From positions 186,001 through 250,000 of the forward strand of contig JAWLGR010000001.1 in the NCBI GenBank assembly GCA_041684965.1: a stretch of 64,000 nt of DNA. Direction: 5' to 3'. This DNA comes from Mariniphaga sp041684965 (lineage in GTDB: Bacteria; Bacteroidota; Bacteroidia; Bacteroidales; Prolixibacteraceae). Shown here piece after piece: positions 17,035 through 26,720 of this stretch. Within the stretch, counting starts at the first letter, position 1. Each line of letters begins with the position of its first letter. The notes beneath the pieces were generated by a model, which did no database searches, was not told the DNA's origin, and was given only the letters and a program-made list of their open reading frames with translations. The position numbers and the translations under genes are program-made.

Positions 17035-18030
17035 TTAAGGAACTGTTCTGAATACTGTTATTTTTAGCAAAAAACCCAATACTATTAACAAAATTCCTGC
17101 CAGTGCAAAGGGTTGGAATTCCTCGGAGCGGCGACTGAACTCACGTACTTCTATTTTTGACTTTTCCAACTCATCTATTTCATTGTAGATCTCCTGCAAT
17201 TTTGTATTACTGGTTGCCCTGAAATACCTTCCACCTGTAATGTTGGAAATTTCCTGCAGCATATCTTCATCTATTTTTACTTCTATATCACGATACTGGG
17301 TCCCATATGGCGTTTGTACCGGGAAAGGAGCAGTTCCTACAGATCCGACTCCAATAGTGTATACCCTTATCCCAAATGTGCGGGCAATTTCTGCGGCCGT
17401 AAGCGGGGCAATTTCACCGGAGTTATTTTCTCCGTCGGTCAGTAATATTACTACACGGCTAATGGCATCACTGTCTTTAAGTCTGGCTACGGCTGTAGCC
17501 AGGCCATTCCCGATGGCTGTTCCATCCTGTATAAGGCCGGTCTGTATGTCCTTGAATAAGTTAAGCAGAACTGCCCTGTCAGTAGTTAAAGGTGCCTGTG
17601 TAAATGCTTCTCCTGCAAAAATCACTAACCCCATGCGATCGTATTGCCTGCCTGAAATAAATTCCATGGCTACATTTTTTGCTGCCTCGAGCCGGTCGGG
17701 AGTAAAATCCCTGGCAAGCATGCTTGTGGAAACGTCGAGTGAAATAACGATATCAATCCCCTCGGTAGTAACATTTTCCCAGTTGCTCGATGATTGCGGG
17801 CGTGCAAGCACAGCAATGAATGCTGAAAATGCCAGTACCTGGAGAAAAAATACCAGGTGCCGAAGATAATATCTGATGGTTTTTGGAGCCTTCATTACAG
17901 GCGCTGCAGATGAAACCTGAAGGCTTGCTGTATTTCTTTTCTGACTCAATATATACCAGGCGGTCATTGGCAGAATCAATAACAGCAGATAGAAATATTC
18001 AGGGTTATTAAATATCAATCCTTCAAACAT
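17035..18030 (-). CDS. batA: BatA, VWA-domain membrane protein
   Basis: The 331-aa protein has an N-terminal helix pair (~10-28 and ~55-77), a VWA domain and a C-terminal helix. The MIDAS motif is DVSTS in VISLDVSTSMLARD, with ILLTDGENNSGE further on. It is paralogous to the next gene, batB. It sits 6 bp after the BatD-like gene and 12 bp before batB, so the genes are tightly coupled. Confidence 0.88.
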   Translation of the reverse strand: MFEGLIFNNPEYFYLLLLILPMTAWYILSQKRNTASLQVSSAAPVMKAPKTIRYYLRHLVFFLQVLAFSAFIAVLARPQSSSNWENVTTEGIDIVISLDVSTSMLARDFTPDRLEAAKNVAMEFISGRQYDRMGLVIFAGEAFTQAPLTTDRAVLLNLFKDIQTGLIQDGTAIGNGLATAVARLKDSDAISRVVILLTDGENNSGEIAPLTAAEIARTFGIRVYTIGVGSVGTAPFPVQTPYGTQYRDIEVKIDEDMLQEISNITGGRYFRATSNTKLQEIYNEIDELEKSKIEVREFSRRSEEFQPFALAGILLIVLGFLLKITVFRTVP

Positions 18031-18036
18031 CCTAAT

Positions 18037-19038
18037 TTATTTTATTTCAACATCCTCTCCTTCATTGTCATGCATGTTTTCAGGAGTTTCGGTTTTTTTC
18101 TCTTCCTTTTTTGTATCGTTAATAAAAAAATATGCATTCACTAATGTCATATTATCATCGTCGGGCAAAGGCCGGTATTTTGCAAACTTTGCCAGGTCGG
18201 CCAGTTTTAATGTGTTCCGCAGGTTCTCAAAAGTTCGGTCTTTTAGCAATCCGGGTTTATTCCTGAAGCTTTCAATTGTTTCATCGGAAGTTTGCTCCAT
18301 AGCAGGAATATCAAATCTGTCTTCAATGTATTTGCGTAATGTTTCGGTAACTTCACTGTAAAATTGTTTGGATTTGCCCTGTTGCCATAATTTCTCTTTT
18401 TTTATGCGATCCAGTTCACGGAGCGCAATAACATGCGCGGGTTCTTTTGGCTTTTTAGGCAAAACAAACAGAGGCTGATTGTTTTTCTTTCTCCTGAGCG
18501 CATAAAAAATGAAAAATAAAATGGCCCCTAACAGTATAATTCCCAGAATATATGGGATTACTTCTTTTAGAGTTACCGGAGCATCATAAGGCATTTTAAT
18601 GTCTGTAGGGCCCCGTGTGGTATCAATTGGCAGGGTGTGAACATTCAGGGTTACTCCGTTAGTGGGGATTGAATCAATTCTGCCCTCTAAATCAACCTTG
18701 AACCAGAATGGCGGAATTCGATAAGAGCCGCTGTCGAACGATGTTATTAGATATGCCTGAATCTGTTTCTGAAAAGTTTCATCATCCAGTTCAAAAGTAT
18801 CGGGTTCAAACCTGTTAAGAACTTCAACATAACCCGCAAGGGTATCAGGTACCCGTGGAAATTGAATTTTTATGTTCTTTGGATGATCTATTTCCAAAAA
18901 GAGCTTTACCTGGTCACCCAGTAAGATATTTGTTGAATCAATGCTGGCAGTAGCCTTTATACGTTGCGCGTAGGATGTAGATGCTATCAGAACCAGTGCT
19001 AAAAAAGAAATTATTTTTATATTCAGCTTCATTCGCAT
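18037..19038 (-). CDS. BatD-like membrane protein of the Bat cluster
   Basis: The 333-aa protein has a signal peptide ending ASTSYAQ and one periplasmic beta domain (KATASIDSTNILLGDQVKLF onward). A membrane helix follows (~174-192), then a cytoplasmic helical tail (ALRELDRIKKEKLWQQGKSK, YSEVTETLRKYIEDRF). The layout is a short form of BatD, and the tail recalls DUF4381-type proteins found beside MoxR-DUF58-VWA genes. Its start overlaps the DUF58 stop by one base (TAATG), so translation is probably coupled. No firm function is known. Confidence 0.75.
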   Translation of the reverse strand: MRMKLNIKIISFLALVLIASTSYAQRIKATASIDSTNILLGDQVKLFLEIDHPKNIKIQFPRVPDTLAGYVEVLNRFEPDTFELDDETFQKQIQAYLITSFDSGSYRIPPFWFKVDLEGRIDSIPTNGVTLNVHTLPIDTTRGPTDIKMPYDAPVTLKEVIPYILGIILLGAILFFIFYALRRKKNNQPLFVLPKKPKEPAHVIALRELDRIKKEKLWQQGKSKQFYSEVTETLRKYIEDRFDIPAMEQTSDETIESFRNKPGLLKDRTFENLRNTLKLADLAKFAKYRPLPDDDNMTLVNAYFFINDTKKEEKKTETPENMHDNEGEDVEIK

Positions 19039-19919
19039 TACGGTTTAACAGCCCTTCTTTTGAAAAGGGTCATTAAAGATTTTACATAATCTTCATGTGT
19101 GTTGATAGAAGCATAATCAATATTGCACTTTTTAAAGAGATTATCCAGGCGGTTAATATGCCGGTTCCAATAATCGGCATACATTTTTCTCACTTTGCGG
19201 GAACTGCTGTCAACCCAGATATATTTTCCGGTTTCTGCATCTTTAAGCATAACCATTCCAATCGGTGGCAATTCTCTTTCCCGGTCATCGTAAATTTTTA
19301 ATGCTACTACATCGTGTTTATTGTTTGCTACTGAAAGTGCCATTTCAAGAGCCGGGTTATCGTCCATGAAATCCGAGATAATAAAAGTTGTGCATTTCTT
19401 TTTAATGGCATTGGTCATGTACCGGACTGCTTCTGTAATATCTGTGCCGGTATGCTGGGGATGAAAGTCAATAAGTTCTCTTATAATACGAAGAATATGG
19501 CTTTTCCCCTTTTTGGGCGGAATGAATTTCTCAATTTTATCTGAAAAGAAAATTACCCCGGTTTTATCGTTATTTTGTATTGCTGAAAAAGACAAAATTG
19601 CTGCAATTTCAGTTATCACATTTTTCTTCATTTTTTCAAATGTGCCAAAATTCCGTGAACCACTTACATCAATTAGCAGCATTACAGTTAATTCTCTTTC
19701 TTCTTCAAAAATCTTTATATATGGATGATTATAACGGGCTGTAACGTTCCAGTCAATATTTCGGATATCATCTCCATACTGGTATTCCCGAACTTCTGAA
19801 AATGCCATGCCTCTTCCTTTAAATGCACTGTGGTATTCACCGGCAAAGATATTCCGGGACAACCCCCGGGTTTTAATTTCAATTTTCCTTACACGTTTCA
19901 ATAACTCACTCGTTTCCAT
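19038..19919 (-). CDS. DUF58-domain protein of the MoxR/Bat cluster
   Basis: The protein has 293 aa from ATG 19919, preceded by a clear AAGGAGG Shine-Dalgarno sequence, unusual in this window. The TTG one codon earlier is rejected. The N-terminal half holds the DUF58 signature around FSEVREYQYGDDIRNIDWN. The C-terminal half is VWA-like with LIDVSGSRNFG as a MIDAS-type motif. No membrane helix is apparent. DUF58 proteins almost always accompany MoxR ATPases, as here. Confidence 0.88.
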   Translation of the reverse strand: METSELLKRVRKIEIKTRGLSRNIFAGEYHSAFKGRGMAFSEVREYQYGDDIRNIDWNVTARYNHPYIKIFEEERELTVMLLIDVSGSRNFGTFEKMKKNVITEIAAILSFSAIQNNDKTGVIFFSDKIEKFIPPKKGKSHILRIIRELIDFHPQHTGTDITEAVRYMTNAIKKKCTTFIISDFMDDNPALEMALSVANNKHDVVALKIYDDRERELPPIGMVMLKDAETGKYIWVDSSSRKVRKMYADYWNRHINRLDNLFKKCNIDYASINTHEDYVKSLMTLFKRRAVKP

Positions 19920-20051
19920 CAAAAACCTCCTTTCCTTGCTGGAATTCCCCCACCTGGAGAAAGACTATGATATGAAGTATCCCTTTATTTTTATAACGTC
20001 TCATTTAAAAATAGTTTCTTCCCGCTTATCAGGGAATTTAAGGGCGCTTCT

Positions 20052-21047
20052 TTAGGGCACTTCCACTTTATTAAGGATATCAGTAATTATTTCTTCAGAT
20101 GTTATGTTGTTTGCTTCGGCTTCATAACTCAATCCGATGCGGTGACGCATTACTTCAGGACACACGGCTCTTACATCTTCAGGAATAACATAACCGCGGC
20201 GCTTTATAAATGCAAAGGCTTTTGCTGCCTGGGCCAGACTTATTCCTGCTCTTGGAGATGCTCCGTATGAAATCATTTCCTGGTATTTCTCCAGTTGGTA
20301 GGCCTGCGGATCTCGTGTCGCAAAAACAATATCTACAATGTATTTCTGAATTTTCTCATCCATATATACATCTTTCACCACTTCCCGGGCATTCAGTATA
20401 TCTTCAGGCTTCAATATGGCTGATGTCTCCGGAAACTTTTTTAGTAGATTTTGGTTAATAATCTGCCGTTCTTCCTCCCTGTTTGGGTATTTTATTACTA
20501 CTTTTAACATAAACCGGTCAACTTGCGCTTCAGGAAGTGGGTATGTACCTTCCTGCTCGATGGGATTCTGAGTAGCCATCACCAGGAATGGCTCCTCCAG
20601 TTTAAAGGTAGTGTCACTGATTGTTATCTGGCGCTCCTGCATGGCTTCGAGCAAAGCCGACTGCACTTTTGCAGGCGCACGGTTTATTTCATCTGCCAGT
20701 ATAAAATTGGCAAAGATGGGTCCCTTTTTAATTGAAAACTCTTCCCTTTTCTGACTGTAAATCATTGTGCCTAATAAGTCGGCAGGTAACAAGTCAGGTG
20801 TAAATTGTATGCGGGCAAATTTCGCACTGATGGTATTGGCCAGTGATTTAATAGCCAGTGTTTTTGCCAGGCCCGGAACTCCTTCAAGCAGAATGTGGCC
20901 GTTGGATAACAAACCTATTAATAAGCTTTCTACCAGATGCTTCTGTCCCACTATTACCTTGTTCATTTCAAGAGTAACAAGATCAACAAACGAGCTCTCT
21001 CTTTGAATCCGCTCGTTCAGTTCTTTAATATCTACAGTTTGAATCAT
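20052..21047 (-). CDS. MoxR-family AAA+ ATPase
   Basis: The 331-aa protein has a typical MoxR architecture: Walker A EGVPGLAKT, Walker B LADEINRAP, sensor 1 MATQNPIEQEGTYPLPEAQ and sensor 2 GASPRAG. MoxR ATPases act as chaperones for VWA-domain partners and, with DUF58 and VWA proteins, form a conserved module. It is the promoter-proximal gene of the Bat cluster. A TATCTTTG box lies about 90 bp upstream. Confidence 0.92.
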   Translation of the reverse strand: MIQTVDIKELNERIQRESSFVDLVTLEMNKVIVGQKHLVESLLIGLLSNGHILLEGVPGLAKTLAIKSLANTISAKFARIQFTPDLLPADLLGTMIYSQKREEFSIKKGPIFANFILADEINRAPAKVQSALLEAMQERQITISDTTFKLEEPFLVMATQNPIEQEGTYPLPEAQVDRFMLKVVIKYPNREEERQIINQNLLKKFPETSAILKPEDILNAREVVKDVYMDEKIQKYIVDIVFATRDPQAYQLEKYQEMISYGASPRAGISLAQAAKAFAFIKRRGYVIPEDVRAVCPEVMRHRIGLSYEAEANNITSEEIITDILNKVEVP

Positions 21048-21139
21048 ACCTGTTTTATTCTGTTATATCTTTTTTTGGTTTTTATAATTCCTTCTTTGAG
21101 AGATGCCTAAATTTTAAAAGGCACGAATTTAAACGTTTG

Positions 21140-21147
21140 CAAAGATA
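21140..21147 (-). promoter_or_regulatory. -7 box of the moxR-bat promoter
   Basis: On the minus strand this reads TATCTTTG, a perfect TAnnTTTG. The -33 partner is weak (TTTTA). It predicts a leader of about 85-90 nt before moxR. Confidence 0.45.
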
Positions 21148-21205
21148 AAAATCTATCTGTTTAGTTAAAATTTATTAAGTAGTATTACCATATTGATAGT
21201 TAAAG

Positions 21206-21235
21206 AAACAGGCAGGAAGAATTTCCTGCCTGTTT
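21206..21235 (-). terminator. Hairpin terminator after hsp20
   Basis: A perfect 13-bp stem, AAACAGGCAGGAA with TTCCTGCCTGTTT, encloses a 4-nt loop. It begins 5 bp after the hsp20 stop on the minus strand. A short T-rich tract follows. Confidence 0.75.
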
Positions 21236-21240
21236 ATTGC

Positions 21241-21681
21241 TTAGGAAATTTTAATTTCCCTTGCCGGTTTTGGTTTTACTTCCTCACGTTTGGGAATTTT
21301 TACATGTAATATACCATCCGCATAAGTAGCAGTAATTTTATCGCTGTCCACTTCGTTGCCAGGTACAGTAAAAGAACGCTGGAACGATGTGTAACTAAAC
21401 TCCCTCCGGGAATAACCGTCGCTTTTATCTTCATTTTTTTCTTCTCTTTCGGAAGAAATGGTCAGCAGATTGTTTTGATAATTAATTTTGAAGTCCTTTT
21501 TGGTCATTCCCGGAGCAGCTACTTCAAGAATGTAATCATCATTAGTTTCACGCACATTTACTGCCGGTAAGGTGCTGTTAGGGCCGGAAAAATTCGACAT
21601 TCCCCAATCCATCAGATCACCGTTGAAAATTCTGTCAAACAGTGAAGGCATTCCTGTTTCAGTTCTTCTTGCAAGTGTCAT
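21241..21681 (-). CDS. Hsp20/alpha-crystallin small heat-shock protein
   Basis: The 146-aa protein is a cytoplasmic ATP-independent holdase. The alpha-crystallin domain spans ~38-130: VRETNDDYILEVAAPGMTKKDF, shown here only by its start and end, then the conserved ADGILHVKIPK. The C-terminal I-x-I-type motif is EIKIS. A strong AGGAGG Shine-Dalgarno lies 7 bp before the ATG. It is monocistronic, closed by a terminator at 21206-21235. Confidence 0.93.
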   Translation of the reverse strand: MTLARRTETGMPSLFDRIFNGDLMDWGMSNFSGPNSTLPAVNVRETNDDYILEVAAPGMTKKDFKINYQNNLLTISSEREEKNEDKSDGYSRREFSYTSFQRSFTVPGNEVDSDKITATYADGILHVKIPKREEVKPKPAREIKIS

Positions 21682-21993
21682 AATTCAATCCTCCTTTTAT
21701 TTTTAAGTTTAACATTTATTTTTTTATTGCTCACTATTTTTGTTATTCGCAAAATAAATACCACCAGAATTTTTATGACAAAATTTTAGATGTCAAGTGT
21801 CTGATTGTCAGTTATAGGGCATGATGTTTTTATAATAATTGATAATGAAAAATTATCGGCTGTCAATTTTTCAGCATGATACGTAATGAAACTTAGCCTA
21901 TGGTAAACAGGAGGCTCGAATTTATTATAAATACCGGATAACTTTCAAAAAGTTTCTGTATTTCTGCTATTTTTGAACGCGAAATATCAGGGT
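21682..21993. other. Divergent promoter region between hsp20 and truA
   Basis: It holds the hsp20 ribosome-binding site (minus strand, just above 21682) and, at the other end, the truA -7 box. The remainder is AT-rich without a recognisable gene. Confidence 0.5.
21968..21975 (+). promoter_or_regulatory. -7 box of truA
   Basis: TATTTTTG matches TAnnTTTG. The last three bases are the TTG that opens the longest truA frame, so that TTG is promoter sequence and not a start. TTTC lies 21 bp upstream as a weak -33. The leader to ATG 21994 would be only ~14 nt. Confidence 0.5.
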
Positions 21994-22752
21994 ATGAATC
22001 GCTATTTTGCACAACTCAGTTTTAAAGGAACCCAATACCATGGATGGCAGGTTCAGTCAAATGCGCTTTCTGTACAGGAGGTGCTGGAGAGTGCATTTTC
22101 TACCATACTGAATGAAAAAATTGGTGTAACAGGCGCAGGCAGGACAGATACCGGCGTCCATGCAGCATTTTTTGTGCTGCATTTTGATGCGGCCGGTGAA
22201 TTAGGTAACTTGCCAAAACTGGTTTATCGTCTTAACAGCTTTTTGCCTCCCGATATCGCCATTCAAAAAATATGGAAAGTGCCTGCAGGTGCTCATTCCC
22301 GCTTCAGTGCCATGTCGCGAACCTATAAATATTTTATTACTCAGGAGAAAAATCCCTTTACTACCGATACAGAATATTATATTCGTTTACGACCCAATGT
22401 GTCAAAAATGAATGAGGCTGCCACTATCCTGATGACTTATAATGATTTTACCAGTTTCAGCAGGCTGCATACCGATGTAAACACCAATTTGTGTAAAATC
22501 TTTACAGCAGAATGGAAAATTGAGAACAACCGTCTGGTTTTTACAATTAAAGCCGACCGGTTTCTTAGAAATATGGTGCGTGCAATTGTTGGTACTTTGC
22601 TTGATGTGGGAAAGGGTAAGGTTACTCTTGAGGATTTCAGACGTATTATTGAAATTCAAAATCGTGGTGCAGCAGGTGCATCAGTACCGGCTCACGGACT
22701 CTGTCTTACTCATGTGGAATACCCGGAAAATATAACAGGCAATACTTTTTAG
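21994..22752 (+). CDS. truA: tRNA pseudouridine(38-40) synthase TruA
   Basis: The protein has 252 aa from ATG 21994. It isomerises uridines 38-40 of the tRNA anticodon arm. The catalytic aspartate lies in GAGRTDTGVHA (Asp near residue 51). Other TruA landmarks are FKGTQYHGWQVQ near the start, RTYKYFI and FLRNMVRAIVGTLL. The upstream TTG at 21973 lies inside a -7 promoter box and is rejected as the start. Confidence 0.93.
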   Translation: MNRYFAQLSFKGTQYHGWQVQSNALSVQEVLESAFSTILNEKIGVTGAGRTDTGVHAAFFVLHFDAAGELGNLPKLVYRLNSFLPPDIAIQKIWKVPAGAHSRFSAMSRTYKYFITQEKNPFTTDTEYYIRLRPNVSKMNEAATILMTYNDFTSFSRLHTDVNTNLCKIFTAEWKIENNRLVFTIKADRFLRNMVRAIVGTLLDVGKGKVTLEDFRRIIEIQNRGAAGASVPAHGLCLTHVEYPENITGNTF

Positions 22753-22925
22753 CCTTTATTTTACTTTTTATTGCTTCATTGCGAAAGAAGCCCCCCTGTG
22801 TATGGAGTTATGTCCAGTGAACTCTTGTCTTTAAAGTTAACGCTATGACATAAAATAAGACTTATCTTCTCCAAACCTGCAGGTACTAAAAAGGGTTTTT
22901 GGTGTAATAACATTGTAGATTGCAT

Positions 22926-23234
22926 TCAAACCTTCAGCTTCCAGCTTACCTCTTTTCCGGTAGATAAGGAAAGCGAAAAGGAGGAGAGGTCTCTTGTATC
23001 GAACATCCCATGGAAGAGGACACTGCCACCAGTAATTTTTTCTCCTTCAAACGAGACGGTAAACTCGAGCGAAAGCGGCATATAACCCCTGTAAAAAATT
23101 ACCTCGTGGTTTTTCTTTGAATAATTATCCAGTAAATGATAAATTTCATCGAAACTTTGTGAAATATTGTGTTTGCGGGCAAATAGAATAATTTCGTCCA
23201 GCCTGCCATTGCTTTTATCTTTAATCATATTCAA
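22926..23234 (-). CDS. Hypothetical 102-aa protein
   Basis: I do not recognise a family. The protein is small and soluble. Residues 8-35 look helical (DEIILFARKHNISQSFDEIYHLL in short form), and the rest alternates polar and hydrophobic residues like a beta sheet. There is no signal peptide or cysteine cluster. It is flanked by divergent small genes. Confidence 0.5.
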   Translation of the reverse strand: MNMIKDKSNGRLDEIILFARKHNISQSFDEIYHLLDNYSKKNHEVIFYRGYMPLSLEFTVSFEGEKITGGSVLFHGMFDTRDLSSFSLSLSTGKEVSWKLKV

Positions 23235-23323
23235 TTCATATTTTTGAACTCCAACGGTATAGCCAGCATGTCGATAGTTTTTTAAAGATACGGTAAAAAC
23301 TTTTTAATACAATCGTAATTTGC

Positions 23324-23449
23324 ATGAATATTTTTAAAATGCTGAATGTTTTGATAGGCAAATTGCTGATATTTTTAATCCTGTTTCTGATTTCCATTCA
23401 TATTCCTGGTTATTACAAAAATTTATATAATTTTAGTCGGTTTTTATAG
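23324..23449 (+). CDS. Candidate 41-aa single-helix membrane protein
   Basis: ATG 23324 opens a 41-codon frame ending at TAG 23449. It encodes a short basic start, a ~19-residue hydrophobic stretch (LIGKLLIFLILFLISIHIP) and a polar tail with YYKNLYNFSRF. It fills most of the gap between two divergent small genes and is co-directional with the next, 30 bp away. The sequence is AT-rich, so chance origin is possible. Confidence 0.3.
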   Translation: MNIFKMLNVLIGKLLIFLILFLISIHIPGYYKNLYNFSRFL

Positions 23450-23479
23450 ATTTTAAATTTTACTAAAAAAGTACCAACC

Positions 23480-23911
23480 ATGAAATCCTTTGTAAAATTG
23501 ATCTATCGATCGAATATTTCTTATTTCCCATCGAAGTTACCGGTGCAGTTTTATGGTTTACCCGATGGGAAGGTATATGTAGTTTATGCTCGGTTTTATG
23601 AAATCCAGTACGATCGGACTTATCTTGAGTTTGTTTTTGCTGAGCACAAGGAGTTTTCGTATGATTTTGAAAACGAACGGCTGATTCCTCATGATGTTAT
23701 TGCCCGGAATTTTCCGGTTTATAACGAAACAGTGGACAAGCCTGAACCAAAAGTTGAAATCATCAAAACATTCAGGGATATTAACTCATTTGCTGAAGCA
23801 TACCAACATTTAAACAAAAAAGCGCAGAATATCTTGCGCCAACGGAGCATGAATAAAAAGGTTCAGGATTTCTCACAGGATGAACTGAACAATTTTACTG
23901 CTACCGGTTGA
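23480..23911 (+). CDS. Hypothetical 143-aa protein
   Basis: No family was recognised. The N-terminal ~75 residues are beta-like and rich in Tyr and Phe (VQFYGLPDGKVYVVYARFYE in short). The C-terminal part is charged and helical, with NKKAQNILRQRSMNKKVQDF. There is no signal peptide or membrane segment, so it is presumably cytoplasmic. It lies upstream of clpB but 202 bp away. Confidence 0.55.
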   Translation: MKSFVKLIYRSNISYFPSKLPVQFYGLPDGKVYVVYARFYEIQYDRTYLEFVFAEHKEFSYDFENERLIPHDVIARNFPVYNETVDKPEPKVEIIKTFRDINSFAEAYQHLNKKAQNILRQRSMNKKVQDFSQDELNNFTATG

Positions 23912-24113
23912 TAGAAATATTGAATCGAAGTTGAATTTCAACCATATTTAATTATATGGTTGAACGGAATTTCCTGCCATAAATTCACCTCCTCCCCTTT
24001 TAAATAGTGCTAATATTTCATTTTTTTTCCATAAGCTGTGACAATTTGTCTATCAGTACTTTATGGATTCAGATTTGTTGTTGATTTTGCCAAAATATAA
24101 AAGCAATTGAATT

Positions 24114-26702
24114 ATGAATCTGAATAATTTTACCATAAAGGCACAGGAGGCAATTCAGTATGCATTTCAGGTAGCACAAGGTAATAACCAGCAGTCGGTT
24201 GAAACAGGTCATATACTTAAAGGATTGTTTCATTCGGCTGAGAATGTAGTGGGATTCCTGATGAAAAAGCTGGGAGTAGAAACAGGTATCTTTCAGCAGG
24301 CAGCCGATAAGATTGTGGAGTCGTATCCGAAGGTTACCGGAGGGGAGCAATACATATCTTCATCAACCAACAGGGTTTTACAGAAATCGCTTGCTTTGGC
24401 GCAGGAGATGGGCGACCAGTTTGTTTCGGTTGAACATATATTGATGGCTTTACTTGATGCAGGTGATTCAGTAAGCCGGCTGATGAAGGATAACGGCATT
24501 ACACGTAAGGAATTGCAAAAAGCCATTGAGGAATTGCGAAAGGGGTCGAAAGTAGACAGTCAGACGGCAGAGGATCGGTTTAATTCTTTGAATCGGTTTG
24601 CCCTGAACCTGAATGAGAGGGCCCGCTCGGGAAAGCTCGATCCTGTTATCGGACGAGATGAAGAAATTCGGCGTATCCTTCAAATCCTTTCACGACGTAC
24701 CAAGAACAACCCTATTCTGATAGGGGAACCAGGTACGGGGAAAACGGCTATTGCCGAAGGACTTGCCCATCGTATTGTGCGGGGCGATGTACCGGAGAAT
24801 TTGAAATCGAAGCAAGTGTTTTCGCTTGATATGGGTGCTTTGATTGCAGGAGCCAAATACAAAGGAGAGTTCGAGGAACGTTTGAAAGCTGTTGTTCATG
24901 AGGTGGTGCATTCAAACGAAGAGGTTATACTTTTTATCGACGAGATCCATACCTTAGTGGGAGCGGGTAAAGGTGAGGGTGCAATGGATGCGGCCAATAT
25001 CCTGAAACCTGCACTTGCCCGTGGAGAGTTAAGGGCAATTGGTGCCACGACCTTTAGTGAATACCAGAAGTATTTTGAAAAGGATAAAGCACTTGAACGG
25101 CGGTTTCAGGTAGTGCATGTGGACGAACCGGATACACTAAGCGCCATCTCCATCCTTAGGGGTATTAAGGAACGGTATGAAAGTCACCACAAGGTGCGTA
25201 TTAAAGACGACGCTATTATTTCTGCTGTTGAACTGTCGCAGAGGTACATTTCCGATCGCTTCCTGCCCGACAAAGCCATCGACCTGATGGATGAGGCTGC
25301 AGCAAAACTTCGTCTGGAGATGGATTCGGTACCGGAAGAACTCGACGAGATCGAACGTCGTATTAAACAATTGGAAATTGAACGGGAAGCTATAAAACGT
25401 GAGAAGGATGATAAAAAACTGGCTTCACTGGGAGAGGAGATTTCAAATCTGAAGGAACAGCAGTCACACCTGCGCGCAAAATGGCAGAGCGAAAAGTCGG
25501 TTATTGATTCCATACAAAAAAAGAAAGCAGAAATTGATGACTTCAAAGTAGAGGCAGAAGAAGCAGAACGGCAGGGCCGGTATGATAGGGTAGCCGAATT
25601 AAGGTATGGAAAGATAAAAGAAGCGGAAAATATTATAGAATCCTTGCAGAAGGAGCTTCAGAAGATGAAGGAGGGAGAAAGTCTGATTAAAGAGGAAGTG
25701 GATGCCGAAGATATAGCTGAAGTCGTTGCCCGCTGGACCGGCATACCGGTTTCTAGAATGATGCAGAGCGAGCGTGAAAAATTACTTCATATGGAGGATG
25801 AACTGCGTAAACGGGTGGTAGGGCAATATGAAGCCATTGCCGCCGTATCGGATGCAGTTCGCAGGAGCCGGGCAGGTTTGCAGGATGAAAAGCGACCTAT
25901 TGGCTCATTCATCTTCCTGGGCTCTACAGGTGTGGGTAAAACAGAGCTGGCAAAGGCCTTGGCTGAGTACCTGTTCGATAATGAAAATGCAATGACCCGT
26001 ATCGATATGTCGGAATATCAGGAGAAGTTCTCAGTTACCAGGCTCATCGGAAGTCCACCCGGATACGTAGGTTACGACGAGGGTGGACAGCTGACTGAAT
26101 CGGTAAGACACAAACCCTATTCGGTAGTTCTGTTTGACGAGATTGAAAAAGCACATCCCGATGTGTTCAACGTACTGCTGCAGGTGCTTGACGACGGGCG
26201 ACTAACCGACAATAAGGGCCGGACGGTCAACTTCAAGAATACCATAATTATTATGACCTCTAATCTGGGGTCGCAGCTGATACAAGAGAGCCTGGAGAAT
26301 ATGAACGTGTCCAATCAGGAGGAGGTGCTTGAAGAAACCCGTATAAAGCTGATGGAGTTGTTACGTCGCACCATACGGCCCGAGTTTTTAAACCGCATTG
26401 ATGAAACCATTGTATTTACACCACTTTCACGAAGCGACATCAATCAGATAGTGAAGCTGCAATTCGACCAGGTGTTAAAACGGCTTTCGGGAACCGATGT
26501 GAAAATTTCAATTACTGATGCGGCTGTTGATTGGCTTGCTGCCATCGGGTACGATCCGCACTTCGGCGCACGCCCGGTAAAACGTCACCTTCAGAAGCAT
26601 GTGCTGAATGAACTCTCGCGAAGAATACTTGCAGGCACGGTGGATAAGGACAAACCCATTGTAATTGACGCAGAAGATGAGGGGCTGGTGTTTAGAAATT
26701 AG
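24114..26702 (+). CDS. clpB: ClpB disaggregase
   Basis: The 862-aa protein has the usual length for the Hsp100 protein that, with DnaK/DnaJ/GrpE, threads aggregated proteins through a hexameric pore. Domains in order: Clp N-domain (1-145), AAA-1 with GEPGTGKT at ~204, a coiled-coil middle domain (~410-530), and AAA-2 with GSTGVGKT at ~603. The pore motif GAKYKGEFEERL and sensor 2 GARPVKR are present. The M-domain distinguishes it from ClpA/ClpC. A 202-bp upstream gap presumably holds a stress promoter, but no clear box was found. A hairpin terminator follows. Confidence 0.96.
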   Translation: MNLNNFTIKAQEAIQYAFQVAQGNNQQSVETGHILKGLFHSAENVVGFLMKKLGVETGIFQQAADKIVESYPKVTGGEQYISSSTNRVLQKSLALAQEMGDQFVSVEHILMALLDAGDSVSRLMKDNGITRKELQKAIEELRKGSKVDSQTAEDRFNSLNRFALNLNERARSGKLDPVIGRDEEIRRILQILSRRTKNNPILIGEPGTGKTAIAEGLAHRIVRGDVPENLKSKQVFSLDMGALIAGAKYKGEFEERLKAVVHEVVHSNEEVILFIDEIHTLVGAGKGEGAMDAANILKPALARGELRAIGATTFSEYQKYFEKDKALERRFQVVHVDEPDTLSAISILRGIKERYESHHKVRIKDDAIISAVELSQRYISDRFLPDKAIDLMDEAAAKLRLEMDSVPEELDEIERRIKQLEIEREAIKREKDDKKLASLGEEISNLKEQQSHLRAKWQSEKSVIDSIQKKKAEIDDFKVEAEEAERQGRYDRVAELRYGKIKEAENIIESLQKELQKMKEGESLIKEEVDAEDIAEVVARWTGIPVSRMMQSEREKLLHMEDELRKRVVGQYEAIAAVSDAVRRSRAGLQDEKRPIGSFIFLGSTGVGKTELAKALAEYLFDNENAMTRIDMSEYQEKFSVTRLIGSPPGYVGYDEGGQLTESVRHKPYSVVLFDEIEKAHPDVFNVLLQVLDDGRLTDNKGRTVNFKNTIIIMTSNLGSQLIQESLENMNVSNQEEVLEETRIKLMELLRRTIRPEFLNRIDETIVFTPLSRSDINQIVKLQFDQVLKRLSGTDVKISITDAAVDWLAAIGYDPHFGARPVKRHLQKHVLNELSRRILAGTVDKDKPIVIDAEDEGLVFRN

Positions 26703-26720
26703 TTTCTGTAAGTAATATAT

